From NCBI RefSeq assembly GCF_026278345.1, contig NZ_CP111085.1:5180282-5244281 (forward strand): DNA of 64,000 nucleotides, written 5' to 3'. Shown piece after piece: positions 1 to 8,418 of this stretch. The stretch is from Tellurirhabdus rosea. Its GTDB lineage: Bacteria; Bacteroidota; Bacteroidia; Cytophagales; Spirosomataceae. A program made the translations under genes and the position numbers. Numbering within the stretch: position 1 is the stretch's first letter; every line of letters begins with the position of its first letter. The notes under the pieces were generated by a model. That model saw only the letters and a program-made list of their open reading frames with translations, made no database searches and was not told where the DNA came from.

Positions 1-23
1 CATTCAGTCATTCAATCAATCAA
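1..23. repeat. Half of a 3'-end inverted repeat cut by the window edge
   Basis: The first bases are made of the words ATTCAGTC and ATTCAATC and run straight into the stop codon of the next gene (TCA, 24-26). The right arm of the perfect hairpin at 3698-3776 has the same words and the same position relative to a stop codon. I infer that this is the right arm of another such element whose left arm lies outside the window. Confidence 0.5.
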
Positions 24-1388
24 TCATTCTTCATAATAGTACCCAAAAATAATTCCCATTTCCTCCTCACTGGTGAGGCCGAAGCTGACGGTTTTGGAGG
101 TCGTGTTGTTGTAGGTGATTTCCGAAGTCAGCCCTTCGCCCGCTTTGAGCGAAATCGGCGTGGGGAAGTTGATGATGTCGGGGTGTTCCCAGTCCGTGGT
201 CGTGTAGACCACTTCGCCGTCGCGGGAGCCACCCTTGATCCGGATGACAAACTTCTCGCCCAGTTTGTGCATGTGCGAGGTTAACGCCAGCACCTTGACA
301 TTCTTCGAAAACGTAAAACTCTTGATATGCGTCCGGCGCTGACCCGGCGGGGTGGTAATGCTCTCGTTGCTCCAGTTGATCGGCTTGACCGCGTATTTGA
401 CTTCGGCTTTATCGACCGTAAACAGGTTCAGAAACGCTTCGCCCTGAAACACCTTGTCGGACTTGTTGACGTAGTGCACATTCAGGTCGAGCGAGCTGTT
501 GGCGGGCAGCAGCAGGGCGGTGCCTTCCGGGAAGGTGTAATCGTGGTTGGGCGACTGGCTTCCGGCCATGAACACGTGGTTGGCCATCGACAGAAACGTG
601 GCGAGGTTGACCGAGTTGTCCGGATTGCGCAGGTCCCGCACTTGGTTCGCGGCGGGCAGGTTGGTCGTCCGGTCGAAGCCGTAGGCGATGAAGTGGTGGC
701 TGCCCGGCCGCATCTTGATCTGCACCCGTTTGACGTAAATGTCCGTCGAATTATTGAGCAGTCGCCGGACGAATAATTCCCGTTCGAAATTCGATTTGAC
801 GTCGAAGGGGTCAATTTTAAGCTGGAGTCCCTGTCCGGTAACCGGCGGCGCCAGCGGCGTAAAGGTGGCGTTGCTGCCGGTCTGGTCGTCCAGCAGGGCC
901 GCGTCCGCCACACTGCCCGTTTTGGGAGCGCCCGCCTCAATCCAGCGCCGTACAAACTCAATCTGTCCGGCCGAGAGGGGCGGTCGGCCCAGCGGCATGG
1001 GGTTGCCGTACTGTTTGCCGCCGTGGTGAGCCGCGTCGGTGTTCAGTTTGTGATAGAACAGGCTGCTCAGCGAATTGAACGGCTTTACGCGCAGCAGCCC
1101 ATCGGTTTTGGCGGAAGCATTGGCCGGGGCGACGTTGACCAGATTTTCGTAGGACTTCCCGGACGCCAGCACCAGCTTATGCTGTCCGAACGAGCCGTCC
1201 GACTCGGAGGCATGACAGCCGGTCATGGCGCAGTTCGTCGTCAGGATTTTCTCCTGAAGCAGATCAAAGCTGGCTTTTTCGGTGGGGTCCGGAGTATCCT
1301 CGGCGGGTTTGGTACAGGACAAAGTGCCCAGCAGCAAAGCCGCGCTCAACCCGGCTCCGTACGTAAATAGAGAAGATATTCTTCGCAT
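24..1388 (-). CDS. Lipoprotein with haem-like CX4CH motif and copper type II monooxygenase (PHM-like) fold
   Basis: 454 residues from the ATG at 1388; a TTG seven codons upstream is possible but would spoil the signal peptide. A hydrophobic leader ends in GTLSC (Cys25), which suggests a lipoprotein. Residues about 53-59 read CAMTGCH, a CX4CH variant of a haem c site. The middle has GSHHFIAYGF and the C-terminus has SHMHKLGEKF and EEEMGIIFGYYY, resembling the His-His, His-X-His and Met copper ligands of peptidylglycine monooxygenase-type proteins. The role is probably periplasmic or outer-membrane redox; the substrate is unknown. The CX4CH spacing is unusual and may not bind haem. Confidence 0.75.
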   Translation of the reverse strand: MRRISSLFTYGAGLSAALLLGTLSCTKPAEDTPDPTEKASFDLLQEKILTTNCAMTGCHASESDGSFGQHKLVLASGKSYENLVNVAPANASAKTDGLLRVKPFNSLSSLFYHKLNTDAAHHGGKQYGNPMPLGRPPLSAGQIEFVRRWIEAGAPKTGSVADAALLDDQTGSNATFTPLAPPVTGQGLQLKIDPFDVKSNFERELFVRRLLNNSTDIYVKRVQIKMRPGSHHFIAYGFDRTTNLPAANQVRDLRNPDNSVNLATFLSMANHVFMAGSQSPNHDYTFPEGTALLLPANSSLDLNVHYVNKSDKVFQGEAFLNLFTVDKAEVKYAVKPINWSNESITTPPGQRRTHIKSFTFSKNVKVLALTSHMHKLGEKFVIRIKGGSRDGEVVYTTTDWEHPDIINFPTPISLKAGEGLTSEITYNNTTSKTVSFGLTSEEEMGIIFGYYYEE

Positions 1389-1511
1389 ACAATCAGGATC
1401 AATCGGCAAGACTTACGAAGATAACGAAAAACCCCGCCATTTCGGCTGCCACCCGCCAGCGGAGGGGTTAAATTGTTATTAATCAGTGGTTGAGGCAGGG
1501 GAAGGTTTGGG

Positions 1512-1596
1512 GTTTAGGGTTTAGGGTTTATAGTTGCCCTGCCTCTTTACAATCACCTGATTGAGGCGGAGCAACTATAAACCCTAAACCCTAAAC
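1512..1596. repeat. 3'-end inverted repeat, 26-nt perfect arms
   Basis: The left arm 1512-1537 is exactly complementary to 1571-1596. Each arm holds reiterated GTTTAGG words ending in TATAGTTGC. The 33-nt loop has a further GCCTC/GAGGC pairing. The right arm ends 10 nt before the stop codon (1606) of the minus-strand methyltransferase, so the hairpin lies in the 3' end of its mRNA. Confidence 0.9.
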
Positions 1597-1605
1597 TCTA
1601 AACTT

Positions 1606-2379
1606 TTAAAACTTCAGCGTAAAATGCTGCTTCGGCTGCTGCTGCCGGAAAAAGACCAGGCCGACGTAAAACAGGTCCACCGTCACGACGACCTGTGGGT
1701 GGGCTTTGATAGCTTCCCAGGCCTGTTCCATCTCCGCCGACCAGTGAATGTCGTCGAAGACAAAACAGGTGTCGTTGTGAATCTTCGGCAGGCAGGTTTC
1801 AAAGTACCGGACCGTCGGCTCGTAGCGGTGATTGGCGTCGAAAAAGGCAAAATCGAGCCGGTCGATGGCGGCGATCTGCGCGGCCAGCGTTTCGTCCAGA
1901 TTGCCGACCACCGTCTGGATATTGGAATACCCGAGCCGGGCGAAATGGCTCCGGGCGCGGTCTGCCGTCTGAGGACAGCCTTCAAATGTGATGAGTTTTC
2001 CCTGCGGAACGGCCGCCGCTTCATAGAGGGTCGTCAGGCCGAGCGAGGTGCCGAGGTCGAACACCGTTTGGCACTCGAATCGGCGGAGCAGGCGGTACAG
2101 CAGTCGGGCAAACCGGGTCGGTTTCTGGGAGTGGCGGGCAATGTCGCGGATGGTGCGTTCGCGGGAGGCGTTGACTTTGGAACCGGCCCCGTAGTCCGTG
2201 ATGGCGATGGTTTCGCGGCTTTTCAGCAGTTCGCGGCGCAGGTCTTCGATGGGGGCAAAGGCCGGCTCGTCCGGTTCGTCGACCCGAATGGTTTTGGTGT
2301 ATAAATCGTAAAGAAACGGCGAATGAAGGGAATGCTCGTCGCGGGCATTCAGCAGGTAACGGAGGTACGCGGCAATCAA
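1606..2379 (-). CDS. Class I SAM-dependent methyltransferase
   Basis: 257 residues. The SAM-binding glycine-rich motif I, VFDLGTSLGLTTLYEA, lies near residue 110, followed by an acidic strand end (LITFEG). FAFFDANHRYEP near residue 175 and CFVFDDIHW near residue 205 resemble the metal and substrate region of O-methyltransferases of the class that includes catechol methyltransferases. No signal peptide, so cytoplasmic. The substrate cannot be told from sequence. It lies 87 bp downstream of apaG on the same strand, a gap that holds only a single GTTGAATGG-type word series. It is followed by the hairpin at 1512-1596. Confidence 0.8.
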   Translation of the reverse strand: MIAAYLRYLLNARDEHSLHSPFLYDLYTKTIRVDEPDEPAFAPIEDLRRELLKSRETIAITDYGAGSKVNASRERTIRDIARHSQKPTRFARLLYRLLRRFECQTVFDLGTSLGLTTLYEAAAVPQGKLITFEGCPQTADRARSHFARLGYSNIQTVVGNLDETLAAQIAAIDRLDFAFFDANHRYEPTVRYFETCLPKIHNDTCFVFDDIHWSAEMEQAWEAIKAHPQVVVTVDLFYVGLVFFRQQQPKQHFTLKF

Positions 2380-2466
2380 AAGAAAACGGTTAAAGTTGAA
2401 TGGTGAACGTTGAAGGCGGCCGACGCGGCGTTGACCTTTTGGTTCAAAATGATTTGATAATTGCTG

Positions 2467-2853
2467 TCAATTGAGGTGATAGGGCGTGATGAGCATGAAT
2501 TCGGGAATGTTGACCGTGATGCGACGGCCGTCGAAGAGGCGTTCCATGATGTAAATACCCTGCATTTTGCCCATGCCGGTCTTCAGGTTGCAGCCCGACA
2601 CGTAGGTATGCGACTCGCCCGGCTCCAGCACCGGCTGCTGCCCTACGACGCCCTCGCCCGAAACCTCCCGGACGACGCCGTTGGAATCGTAAATGGTCCA
2701 GTGCCGGTGCAGCAACTGCACGGTGTTTTCGCTGCCGTTCTCAATGGTGATCCGGTAGGTAAACACGTAGTGCGCGTGCATCGGGCTGGAGTGAGCCGGC
2801 TGGTACTCGGTCACCACACTGACTTTGACACCTTCTGTAACGGCAGAAACCAT
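2467..2853 (-). CDS. apaG: ApaG family protein
   Basis: 128 residues, the usual size for ApaG, a single-domain beta-sandwich protein linked to Co2+/Mg2+ resistance in enterobacteria but with no settled biochemical role. Family marks include VTEYQPAHSSPMHAHYVFTY near the N-terminus, LLHRHWTIYDSNG in the middle, and GVVGQQPVLEPGESHTYVSG followed by GxMxGxY (GMGKMQGIY). It starts 166 bp from the divergent ung start. No signal peptide. Confidence 0.93.
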   Translation of the reverse strand: MVSAVTEGVKVSVVTEYQPAHSSPMHAHYVFTYRITIENGSENTVQLLHRHWTIYDSNGVVREVSGEGVVGQQPVLEPGESHTYVSGCNLKTGMGKMQGIYIMERLFDGRRITVNIPEFMLITPYHLN

Positions 2854-3019
2854 GTTTTTGAACAGTTAACGCTTCTGGTTAGAACGAAAATTAGTTTTGT
2901 CAGTTTATAATTCCAAAAGTTCGCTTTTATTTTCTGGACTTATAAACAGCATCCGGGCAATTTTGTCCCTGAACGTCCGGTTTCGCCTGACCGCATCTCC
3001 GTTCTTAACATACCAATTG

Positions 3020-3685
3020 ATGAAAGTTGTCATTGAGCCTTCCTGGCAGCAGCGCCTGCACGACGAGTTCGAAAAGCCCTATTTCCCCAAATTAGCCGAG
3101 TTTGTCCGGCAGGAATATTCCACCCAGCGTTGTTATCCACCGGGTAAGCTGATTTTCAATGCCTTCGACCAGTGTCCTTTCGACGCGGTCAGGGTGGTGA
3201 TTCTGGGCCAGGACCCGTACCACGGCGAGGGGCAGGCCAACGGACTGGCCTTTTCGGTCAGCGACGGCATCACCAAGCCGCCTTCGCTGGTGAATATCTT
3301 CAAAGAAATTCAGGACGATCTCGGGAAGCCCGTTCCCAAATCGGGTAATCTAGAACGCTGGGCCGTACAAGGCGTGCTGTTGCTCAACGCCACGCTAACC
3401 GTCCGGGCGGGCCAGGCCGGGTCGCACCAGGGCAAGGGCTGGGAAGCGTTTACGGACGCCGCCATCAAACACGTTTCCGACGAAAAAGAAAATGTGGTTT
3501 TCCTGCTCTGGGGCGCTTACGCGCAAAAAAAAGGAGCCATCATCGACAGCTCCAAACACCTGGTCCTGACCTCCAAACACCCTTCTCCAATGGCCGCGCA
3601 ATGGGGCGGCTGGTTCGGCAACAAGCACTTCAGCCAAACCAACGAGTATCTGCGGAGCAAGGGGCTGGGGGAGATTGATTGGTAG
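3020..3685 (+). CDS. ung: Uracil-DNA glycosylase, family 1
   Basis: 221 residues from the ATG at 3020; the open frame extends 41 codons upstream but family proteins begin near here. It removes uracil from DNA in base-excision repair. The catalytic motif GQDPYHGEGQANGL (Asp general base and Tyr) lies near residue 66, the LLLNATLTV segment near 125, and the HPSPMAA minor-groove/His motif near 190. Divergent from apaG and convergent with lepB; a perfect 33-nt hairpin lies between the ung and lepB stop codons. Confidence 0.96.
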   Translation: MKVVIEPSWQQRLHDEFEKPYFPKLAEFVRQEYSTQRCYPPGKLIFNAFDQCPFDAVRVVILGQDPYHGEGQANGLAFSVSDGITKPPSLVNIFKEIQDDLGKPVPKSGNLERWAVQGVLLLNATLTVRAGQAGSHQGKGWEAFTDAAIKHVSDEKENVVFLLWGAYAQKKGAIIDSSKHLVLTSKHPSPMAAQWGGWFGNKHFSQTNEYLRSKGLGEIDW

Positions 3686-3697
3686 GTAATAACTGAA

Positions 3698-3776
3698 TGA
3701 TTGAATGACTGAATGACTGATTAGCTTCGCTAATTCTAGCCTTGCGAAGCTAATCAGTCATTCAGTCATTCAATCA
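3698..3776. repeat. 3'-end inverted repeat, 33-nt perfect arms, between convergent ung and lepB
   Basis: 3698-3730 is exactly complementary to 3744-3776 with a 13-nt loop. The arms carry GAATGACT words outside and TTAGCTTCGC inside. The right arm contains the lepB stop codon (3770-3772) and its last Asp codon; the left arm begins 12 nt after the ung stop. It would form a hairpin in both mRNAs. Confidence 0.95.
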
Positions 3777-4939
3777 ATAATATTGAACAGCCGGTTCCAC
3801 CGGATCTTGTTCAGGAATCCGTCCGGGTTGGGATCGACGGACATCCAGATGAAGACGGCTTTGCCGACGATATGGTCTTCGGGGACGAAGCCCCAGAAAC
3901 GGGAGTCGTAGGAGTTGTGGCGGTTGTCCCCCATCATGAAAAAGTAATCCTGCTGGAAGGTGTACGACGTGATGGCCTTGCCGTCGATGGAAACCGAGTT
4001 GGCGGTCAGGTCTACCTTTTCGTGCCCTTCAAAACGCTGGATGACCGGGCCGTAGAACAGGATGTTTTTGGCGTCGAGTTGAACGGTAACGCCTTTTTTG
4101 GGCACCGTCAGCGGACCAAAATTGTCAACCGTCCAGTTGTATTTGCCGCCGTCGTACAGACCCGACATCGACGGCTGACCCGGCTGCGGCGTTTCCTCGT
4201 AGGCCACCACTTCCTTGCACCAGTCGAACTGTTTGAACTGCTGGGCCGTCTGGTCGGTCGTCACGACGCGGTAGCCGATCAGCTTACCGGCGTTCGCCGA
4301 ATCGGCCTGCTCGGTAACGGGCTGCCAGTTGAGCGTCGGGCTGCTGGGGTCGCGGAAGTCGTTGACGATGTTGTATTTCCGGAAAAAATTCTCGTCCAGT
4401 TCGTAGCCGTTTGTCCGGATGAAATACGAGAACTGCATTTCTGTCGGGTTTTCGGCGGCTTTTCCGTTGACGAAGACTTGCCGGTGGCGCACTTCGACCA
4501 CGTCGCCCGGCAGACCGATGCAGCGTTTGATGTAGTTGGTCCGCAGGTCGGTCGGGTATTCGCTTTCGGGCGGGTAGTTGAACACCACCACGTCGCCGTG
4601 CTTCACGCTCGAAAAGCCCGGTAGCCGGTACTGCGGCAGCTGAATGGCCGTAGAATAGGAGGGAATGTCGGTGCCCCAGATTTTCTGGTGGGTCAGCGGG
4701 ACCTGAAGGGGCGTTTTGGGCGTCCGGGTTCCGTAATGCAGTTTACTGACAAACAAAAAATCGCCCACCAGGAGGCTCTTTTCCATCGAGGGCGTCGGGA
4801 TGGTAAACGCCTCCATGAACAGCCAGCGGATCAGGGTTGCCGCCACGACCGCAAACACGATGGAATCCAGCCACTCGCGGACGACCGATTTATTTTTTAC
4901 GGCGGGTTTAGTTTTGTTTTCCTGTTTGATAATTGCCAT
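3770..4939 (-). CDS. lepB: Signal peptidase I
   Basis: 389 residues; cleaves signal peptides of exported proteins at the outer face of the inner membrane. A membrane segment near residues 22-45 precedes the catalytic Ser in FTIPTPSMEKSLLVGD. The Lys base lies in YIKRCIGLPGDVVEV near residue 138, and box E is MMGDNRHNSYDSR near 342. Residues about 165-310 form an insertion larger than in the E. coli enzyme, as is common in Bacteroidota. It is last in the conserved string parA-parB-DUF5683-dapB-lepB and lies 84 bp after dapB. Confidence 0.95.
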   Translation of the reverse strand: MAIIKQENKTKPAVKNKSVVREWLDSIVFAVVAATLIRWLFMEAFTIPTPSMEKSLLVGDFLFVSKLHYGTRTPKTPLQVPLTHQKIWGTDIPSYSTAIQLPQYRLPGFSSVKHGDVVVFNYPPESEYPTDLRTNYIKRCIGLPGDVVEVRHRQVFVNGKAAENPTEMQFSYFIRTNGYELDENFFRKYNIVNDFRDPSSPTLNWQPVTEQADSANAGKLIGYRVVTTDQTAQQFKQFDWCKEVVAYEETPQPGQPSMSGLYDGGKYNWTVDNFGPLTVPKKGVTVQLDAKNILFYGPVIQRFEGHEKVDLTANSVSIDGKAITSYTFQQDYFFMMGDNRHNSYDSRFWGFVPEDHIVGKAVFIWMSVDPNPDGFLNKIRWNRLFNIID

Positions 4940-5023
4940 ACAATAGAGTCTGGAAAAAGGCTCTTTACATTAAGTTTCTACAAGTTTACTAAAATTTGCT
5001 GAGACCGCAGGCACTTCCCCGGT

Positions 5024-5749
5024 TCAGGCCAGCAAATCATCCATGCCGAAAATTCCGCTGCGTCCGGCGAGCCATTCCGCCGCCACCACGGCCCCGAGCG
5101 CAAAGCCCTGCCGACTGTGGGCTTCGTGTCTGATTTCCAGCGTGTCCACGTCCGAAACGTAGCGGATAACGTGCGTTCCCGGCACGGTGCCCTCCCGCAG
5201 CGATTCGATGGGTAGCTCGTCCGCGGCATTGCCGTGCGAGTCGGCGGCCTGGTGCGCCCAGCGGTTTTTGTGCGGCAGATTTTCCAGAATTCCCTCGGCC
5301 AGGGTGATAGCCGTGCCGCTCGGCGCGTCCTTCTTCTCGGTATGATGAACTTCCGTCATCGACACGTGGTAGGACGGGTAATTGCGCATGAACTGCGCCA
5401 AAACCTTATTAAGCCGGAAAAACAGATTCACGCCGATGCTGTAGTTGGAGGCGTAAAAAAAGGCACCGCCTGTCTGCCGCGTGAGCTCTTCGATTTCGGC
5501 CTGGTGGCTCAGCCAGCCCGTTGTGCCGCACACCACCGGCCAGCCTTTCTGCAGGCAATATTTCAGATTGTCAACGGCGGCTTCCGGCGAGCTGAATTCA
5601 ATGACGGCGTCCACGTCGTCGCGGCCCAGGGCGTCCATGTCGGCGCGGTTGCTCAGGTCGATGCGTCCGGCAATGGTGTGCCCCCGCTGGAGGGCAAGCT
5701 GTTCAATCGTACGGCCCATTTTGCCGTAGCCAAGGAGGAGGATATTCAT
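5024..5749 (-). CDS. dapB: 4-hydroxy-tetrahydrodipicolinate reductase
   Basis: 241 residues, slightly short for the family. Catalyses the NAD(P)H-dependent step of lysine and diaminopimelate synthesis. The N-terminal nucleotide motif is LLGYGKMGRTIE, CGTTGW lies near residue 95, and the catalytic and substrate segment TEVHHTEKKDAPSGTA near residue 131 has the two His, the Lys and the GT that contact the substrate. Located between DUF5683 and lepB on the same strand. A long hairpin sits between its start and the DUF5683 stop. Confidence 0.96.
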   Translation of the reverse strand: MNILLLGYGKMGRTIEQLALQRGHTIAGRIDLSNRADMDALGRDDVDAVIEFSSPEAAVDNLKYCLQKGWPVVCGTTGWLSHQAEIEELTRQTGGAFFYASNYSIGVNLFFRLNKVLAQFMRNYPSYHVSMTEVHHTEKKDAPSGTAITLAEGILENLPHKNRWAHQAADSHGNAADELPIESLREGTVPGTHVIRYVSDVDTLEIRHEAHSRQGFALGAVVAAEWLAGRSGIFGMDDLLA

Positions 5750-5764
5750 TTCAAACTGTTTTGT

Positions 5765-5873
5765 GTTTTGTGTTTTGTGTTTTGTGTTTTCCGTTTACGT
5801 AATGAGGCTAAACCAACTCAAGGCAACCAATTGAAAACCGCAAACGGAAAACAGAAAACACAAAACAGAAAAC
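5765..5873. repeat. 3'-end inverted repeat of TTTTGTG words
   Basis: 32-nt arms 5765-5796 and 5842-5873 pair at 30 of 32 positions. The left arm is GTTTTGT words ending in CCGTTT; the right arm has the complementary AAAACAC/AAAACAG series and reaches the DUF5683 stop codon (5873-5875). It lies between DUF5683 and dapB on the minus strand, 15 nt upstream of the dapB start. Confidence 0.9.
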
Positions 5874-6601
5874 TATTTAAACTGCAACGCCACCCGGATG
5901 CCCGGTGCGATTACGGGGGGAGCGATGTCGCCACCCACGCCAAAGGAGGGCTGGACCCGGAGGGTGAGGTCGTCTGAGAGGTCAAAGGTTTTGAGGTGAG
6001 CCGAGACGTTGGCATCCATGATGTTGAGACCCCAGAGCGCCACGCCGAGCAGGACGTTAAGGTCGCGGTAGCGGCGGAAGGAGTTGTAGCCCCGTTCGAG
6101 CTGGCTTTCGGTCACTGTCCGCAGACGGCCGTCGAGTTCGAGTTGAACCGTTTTGCTGGTGCTGGCGTACGCCTTTTCCCAGTTCGTCCGGTAAAACTTC
6201 ATGCGGCCGCTCATGTAATTGATGAAATAACCGATCGTCCCGAAGCCGGCGTAAATGATGGGAATCTTCCAGTATTGCCGGTTGTACGCCTGACCCAGAC
6301 CGGGCAGGATGGCCGAGCGAACGGTCGCTTTTTTGGGGATAATCTTTCGGATTTGGGCGGTCTGCCGGTCGCTGAGCCGTACGGTATCTGCCGCCGGCAG
6401 CGTCCGCACCGTGTCGCCGCCCGAGATGAGCGCCGACCCGCCGACCCGCACGGTATCGGGTCGGGCCGCGTCCGGTCGGGCCGCGTCCGGTCGGGCCGCG
6501 TCCGGTCGGGCCGCGTTCGGTGTTACCTGTGCCTGCACGGCCGGGATGCTCAGCGCCACGGTCATCAGTCCCGTCAATATACTTCGTATCAAGGTAGTCA
6601 T
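5873..6601 (-). CDS. DUF5683 domain-containing protein
   Basis: 242 residues from the ATG at 6601 (MTTLIRSILTG); a TTG four codons earlier is less likely. A signal peptide ends near AVQAQ. A low-complexity linker of four AARPD units follows, encoded by a 15-bp tandem repeat. The DUF5683 domain runs from about residue 85 (KATVRSAILPGLGQAYNRQYWK) with membrane-like segments near IPIIYAGFGTIGYFI and LNVLLGVALWGLNIMDA. The function is unknown. The family usually sits between parB and dapB in Bacteroidota; here it is separated from parB by three other genes. Confidence 0.85.
   Translation of the reverse strand: MTTLIRSILTGLMTVALSIPAVQAQVTPNAARPDAARPDAARPDAARPDTVRVGGSALISGGDTVRTLPAADTVRLSDRQTAQIRKIIPKKATVRSAILPGLGQAYNRQYWKIPIIYAGFGTIGYFINYMSGRMKFYRTNWEKAYASTSKTVQLELDGRLRTVTESQLERGYNSFRRYRDLNVLLGVALWGLNIMDANVSAHLKTFDLSDDLTLRVQPSFGVGGDIAPPVIAPGIRVALQFK
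6461..6520. repeat. 15-bp in-frame tandem repeat, four units
   Basis: Units of TCGGGCCGCGTCCGG start at 6461, 6476, 6491 and 6506; the first three are identical and the last has one C-to-T change. The length is a multiple of three, so gain or loss of units would change only the length of the AARPD linker in the DUF5683 protein. Near-identical units suggest recent slippage. Confidence 0.95.
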
Positions 6602-6764
6602 TCGCAATTCCAAAGCCAGTGTGCGGTTGTAAAAGGTCTGCTTCTTCCCAACGTCGCGGGAGGGCCAATGGCTATGGCGTTAACATTTTTTAGCGTTTTC
6701 GGTTTTCCCGCCGCCAAACGGGTGCGTAAAGATAGTCCTTTTAGGTAGAATGGCGCGGGGTGTT

Positions 6765-6856
6765 TCTCGCAGATTTACGCGGATTTCCGGTCGCAGATCA
6801 GCGCAGAAAAAACACCTGCGGAAATCTGCGACGGAAATTCGCGTAAATCTGCGAGA
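6765..6856. repeat. 3'-end inverted repeat of GCAGATTTACGC words
   Basis: Left arm 6765-6798 and right arm 6824-6856 pair along about 33 nt with one gap and few mismatches (TCTCGCAGATTTACGCG outer part). The right arm ends 10 nt before the stop codon (6867) of the epimerase-family gene. The same words build the elements at 32410 and 40801. Confidence 0.88.
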
Positions 6857-6866
6857 CAAAAGGGGC

Positions 6867-8219
6867 TTATTTATGCGCTGTCTGCCCCGGCCGTGAACGG
6901 TCCACGCAGCCCGTCAGGGCACGGTAGGTGTGGTAGGCGGCTTTCCAGATATGGCCTTTGTTGGCCGTGCGGCGCTGCGGGTCGTGGTCAAGCCCTTCTT
7001 CGTACCAGTCGCCGTGCTGGTGGTCGATCATATAGGTCTGCACGTATTTCCACAGCTTTTTGTACTGGTCGAAATAGCGCATCGGGTCGTTAGGGAACCG
7101 GTCGGCCATCAGCAGCAGCGTATTCAGTCCCTCGGCCTGCGACCACCAGTTCTTGCTCTCGCGGATAATGGTCATGCCGGGTTTGTCCCGGAAATAATAG
7201 CCCTGGTCGTAGAAGCCGCCGAGTTTTTTGTCCCAGCCGTTGCGGAGGGCGTGATCGACCATCCGCTTGCCGACTTCCAGCGTTCGGGCATCGCCCTTCA
7301 GTCCCAGCACGTGCGACGCTTCCAGCATCAGGTAAGCCGTCTCGACGTCGTGCCCGAACGAGACGTGGTCGATGTAACGGTGCTTCAGAATGACCGCTTC
7401 CGACGAGTCGCGGTAGGAGACCGGCGTCCAGTCGGGCTGGAAAAACAGGACGAGGTTGCCTTTGGGCGAGGTGATGACGTCGCGGACGAGCACGAGCATT
7501 TCCTGAAGCCGTTCGCGGACCAGCGGGTCGGGCCAGACGGTATAAAGCTCGGTCAGGGCTTCGAGCAGGTGGATGGAACTATTCTGGTCCTTGTAGCCGG
7601 TGTTGGCCGTCGAGGCGATGGAGGCGTCGCGGCGGATGGGCGTGCCGTCGCGGCGCAGGTGCTGGAAATAGCCTTTGTGAACGGGGTCGTGGCTGTGTTG
7701 TTCGAGCCAGTAGAACGACTTTTTGGCCAGATTGAGCGCCGCCGTATCTTTCGACATGTGATAATAGGCGCTCAGCGCGTAGAGCCCGAAGGCGTTGCCA
7801 TAGGCGTCCTTGTTCGGTTCGCCTTTCACCCGGCCCTGCCGATCTACGAGCGTGTAGAACCCGCCGAATTCTTTATCCCACATCACATCGCGCAGGAACT
7901 GGAAGCCGTGCCGGGCGTTTTCGCGGTAATGCGCCACGGTCGGGTACCGTTCGGCGGCTTTGGCGGTGGTCCAGGTGTGGCGGGCCTGCGTGACGATCAT
8001 TTTGTCCTGCGGACCGGTCGGTTTGAAATCGTACGTGAACGTGCTGAGGTAGCCGCCAAACTCCCGGTCCACGGCCTGGGGGTACCATTTATTGAGCATT
8101 TCCTTCCGGATGGAGTTTTCCATCTCGACGGCAATGCGGATGCGGTCGTCTTGCCGGGACTGCGCCACAGCGGTGCCGACCGCCAGACCGGCTACCAGAA
8201 AGCAGGTGACAATTTTCAT
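6867..8219 (-). CDS. Exported N-acylglucosamine 2-epimerase (AGE) family protein
   Basis: 450 residues with an N-terminal signal peptide ending near GTAVAQ. The rest fits the (alpha/alpha)6-barrel AGE family, which includes N-acetylglucosamine 2-epimerase, cellobiose/mannobiose 2-epimerases and aldose isomerases: MENSIRKEMLNKWYPQAVD at the start, QARHTWTTAKAAERYP, GGFYTLVDRQG, and conserved His segments DHVSFGHDVETAYL and KGHIWKAAYHTYRAL that suit catalytic residues. Export is unusual for this mostly cytosolic family. The substrate is not predictable. It lies in a block inserted between parB and DUF5683. Confidence 0.82.
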   Translation of the reverse strand: MKIVTCFLVAGLAVGTAVAQSRQDDRIRIAVEMENSIRKEMLNKWYPQAVDREFGGYLSTFTYDFKPTGPQDKMIVTQARHTWTTAKAAERYPTVAHYRENARHGFQFLRDVMWDKEFGGFYTLVDRQGRVKGEPNKDAYGNAFGLYALSAYYHMSKDTAALNLAKKSFYWLEQHSHDPVHKGYFQHLRRDGTPIRRDASIASTANTGYKDQNSSIHLLEALTELYTVWPDPLVRERLQEMLVLVRDVITSPKGNLVLFFQPDWTPVSYRDSSEAVILKHRYIDHVSFGHDVETAYLMLEASHVLGLKGDARTLEVGKRMVDHALRNGWDKKLGGFYDQGYYFRDKPGMTIIRESKNWWSQAEGLNTLLLMADRFPNDPMRYFDQYKKLWKYVQTYMIDHQHGDWYEEGLDHDPQRRTANKGHIWKAAYHTYRALTGCVDRSRPGQTAHK

Positions 8220-8418
8220 GGATGAAAGTTGCGAAACGGGATTCTGCCCGGAAACTGCCGCGGGCGTTCTGGCAGGAAAGTCCGGAACGTCGTGGATTTA
8301 CTTTGCCCGGCGAAACCGGAGATGAGGGGGAAGCGCAAACCGGGCCTGACAGCCTTCGGCCAGTCCGCCGCCGAACCGCTACCGAAAGCTGTTCCCGACA
8401 GGCAGGGGAATGGGCGGG

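Noticed and set aside
1511-1600. TTTAGGG repeats resembling plant telomere sequence
   Set aside because: Only about three units per arm, placed as a hairpin, and related words occur in several other intergenic hairpins; it is part of that family.
2897-3019. 41-residue N-terminal extension of Ung
   Set aside because: Family proteins start near the ATG at 3020; the extension is not a plausible targeting signal.
3698-3776. Possible CRISPR array from short repeated words
   Set aside because: Words are contiguous, without unique spacers of regular size, and form one palindrome; no cas gene in the window.
6930-8225. Long open frame (431 codons) opposite the AGE-family gene
   Set aside because: It lies entirely antisense to a clear gene and shows no domain or signal; such mirror frames arise from the GC-rich codon use.
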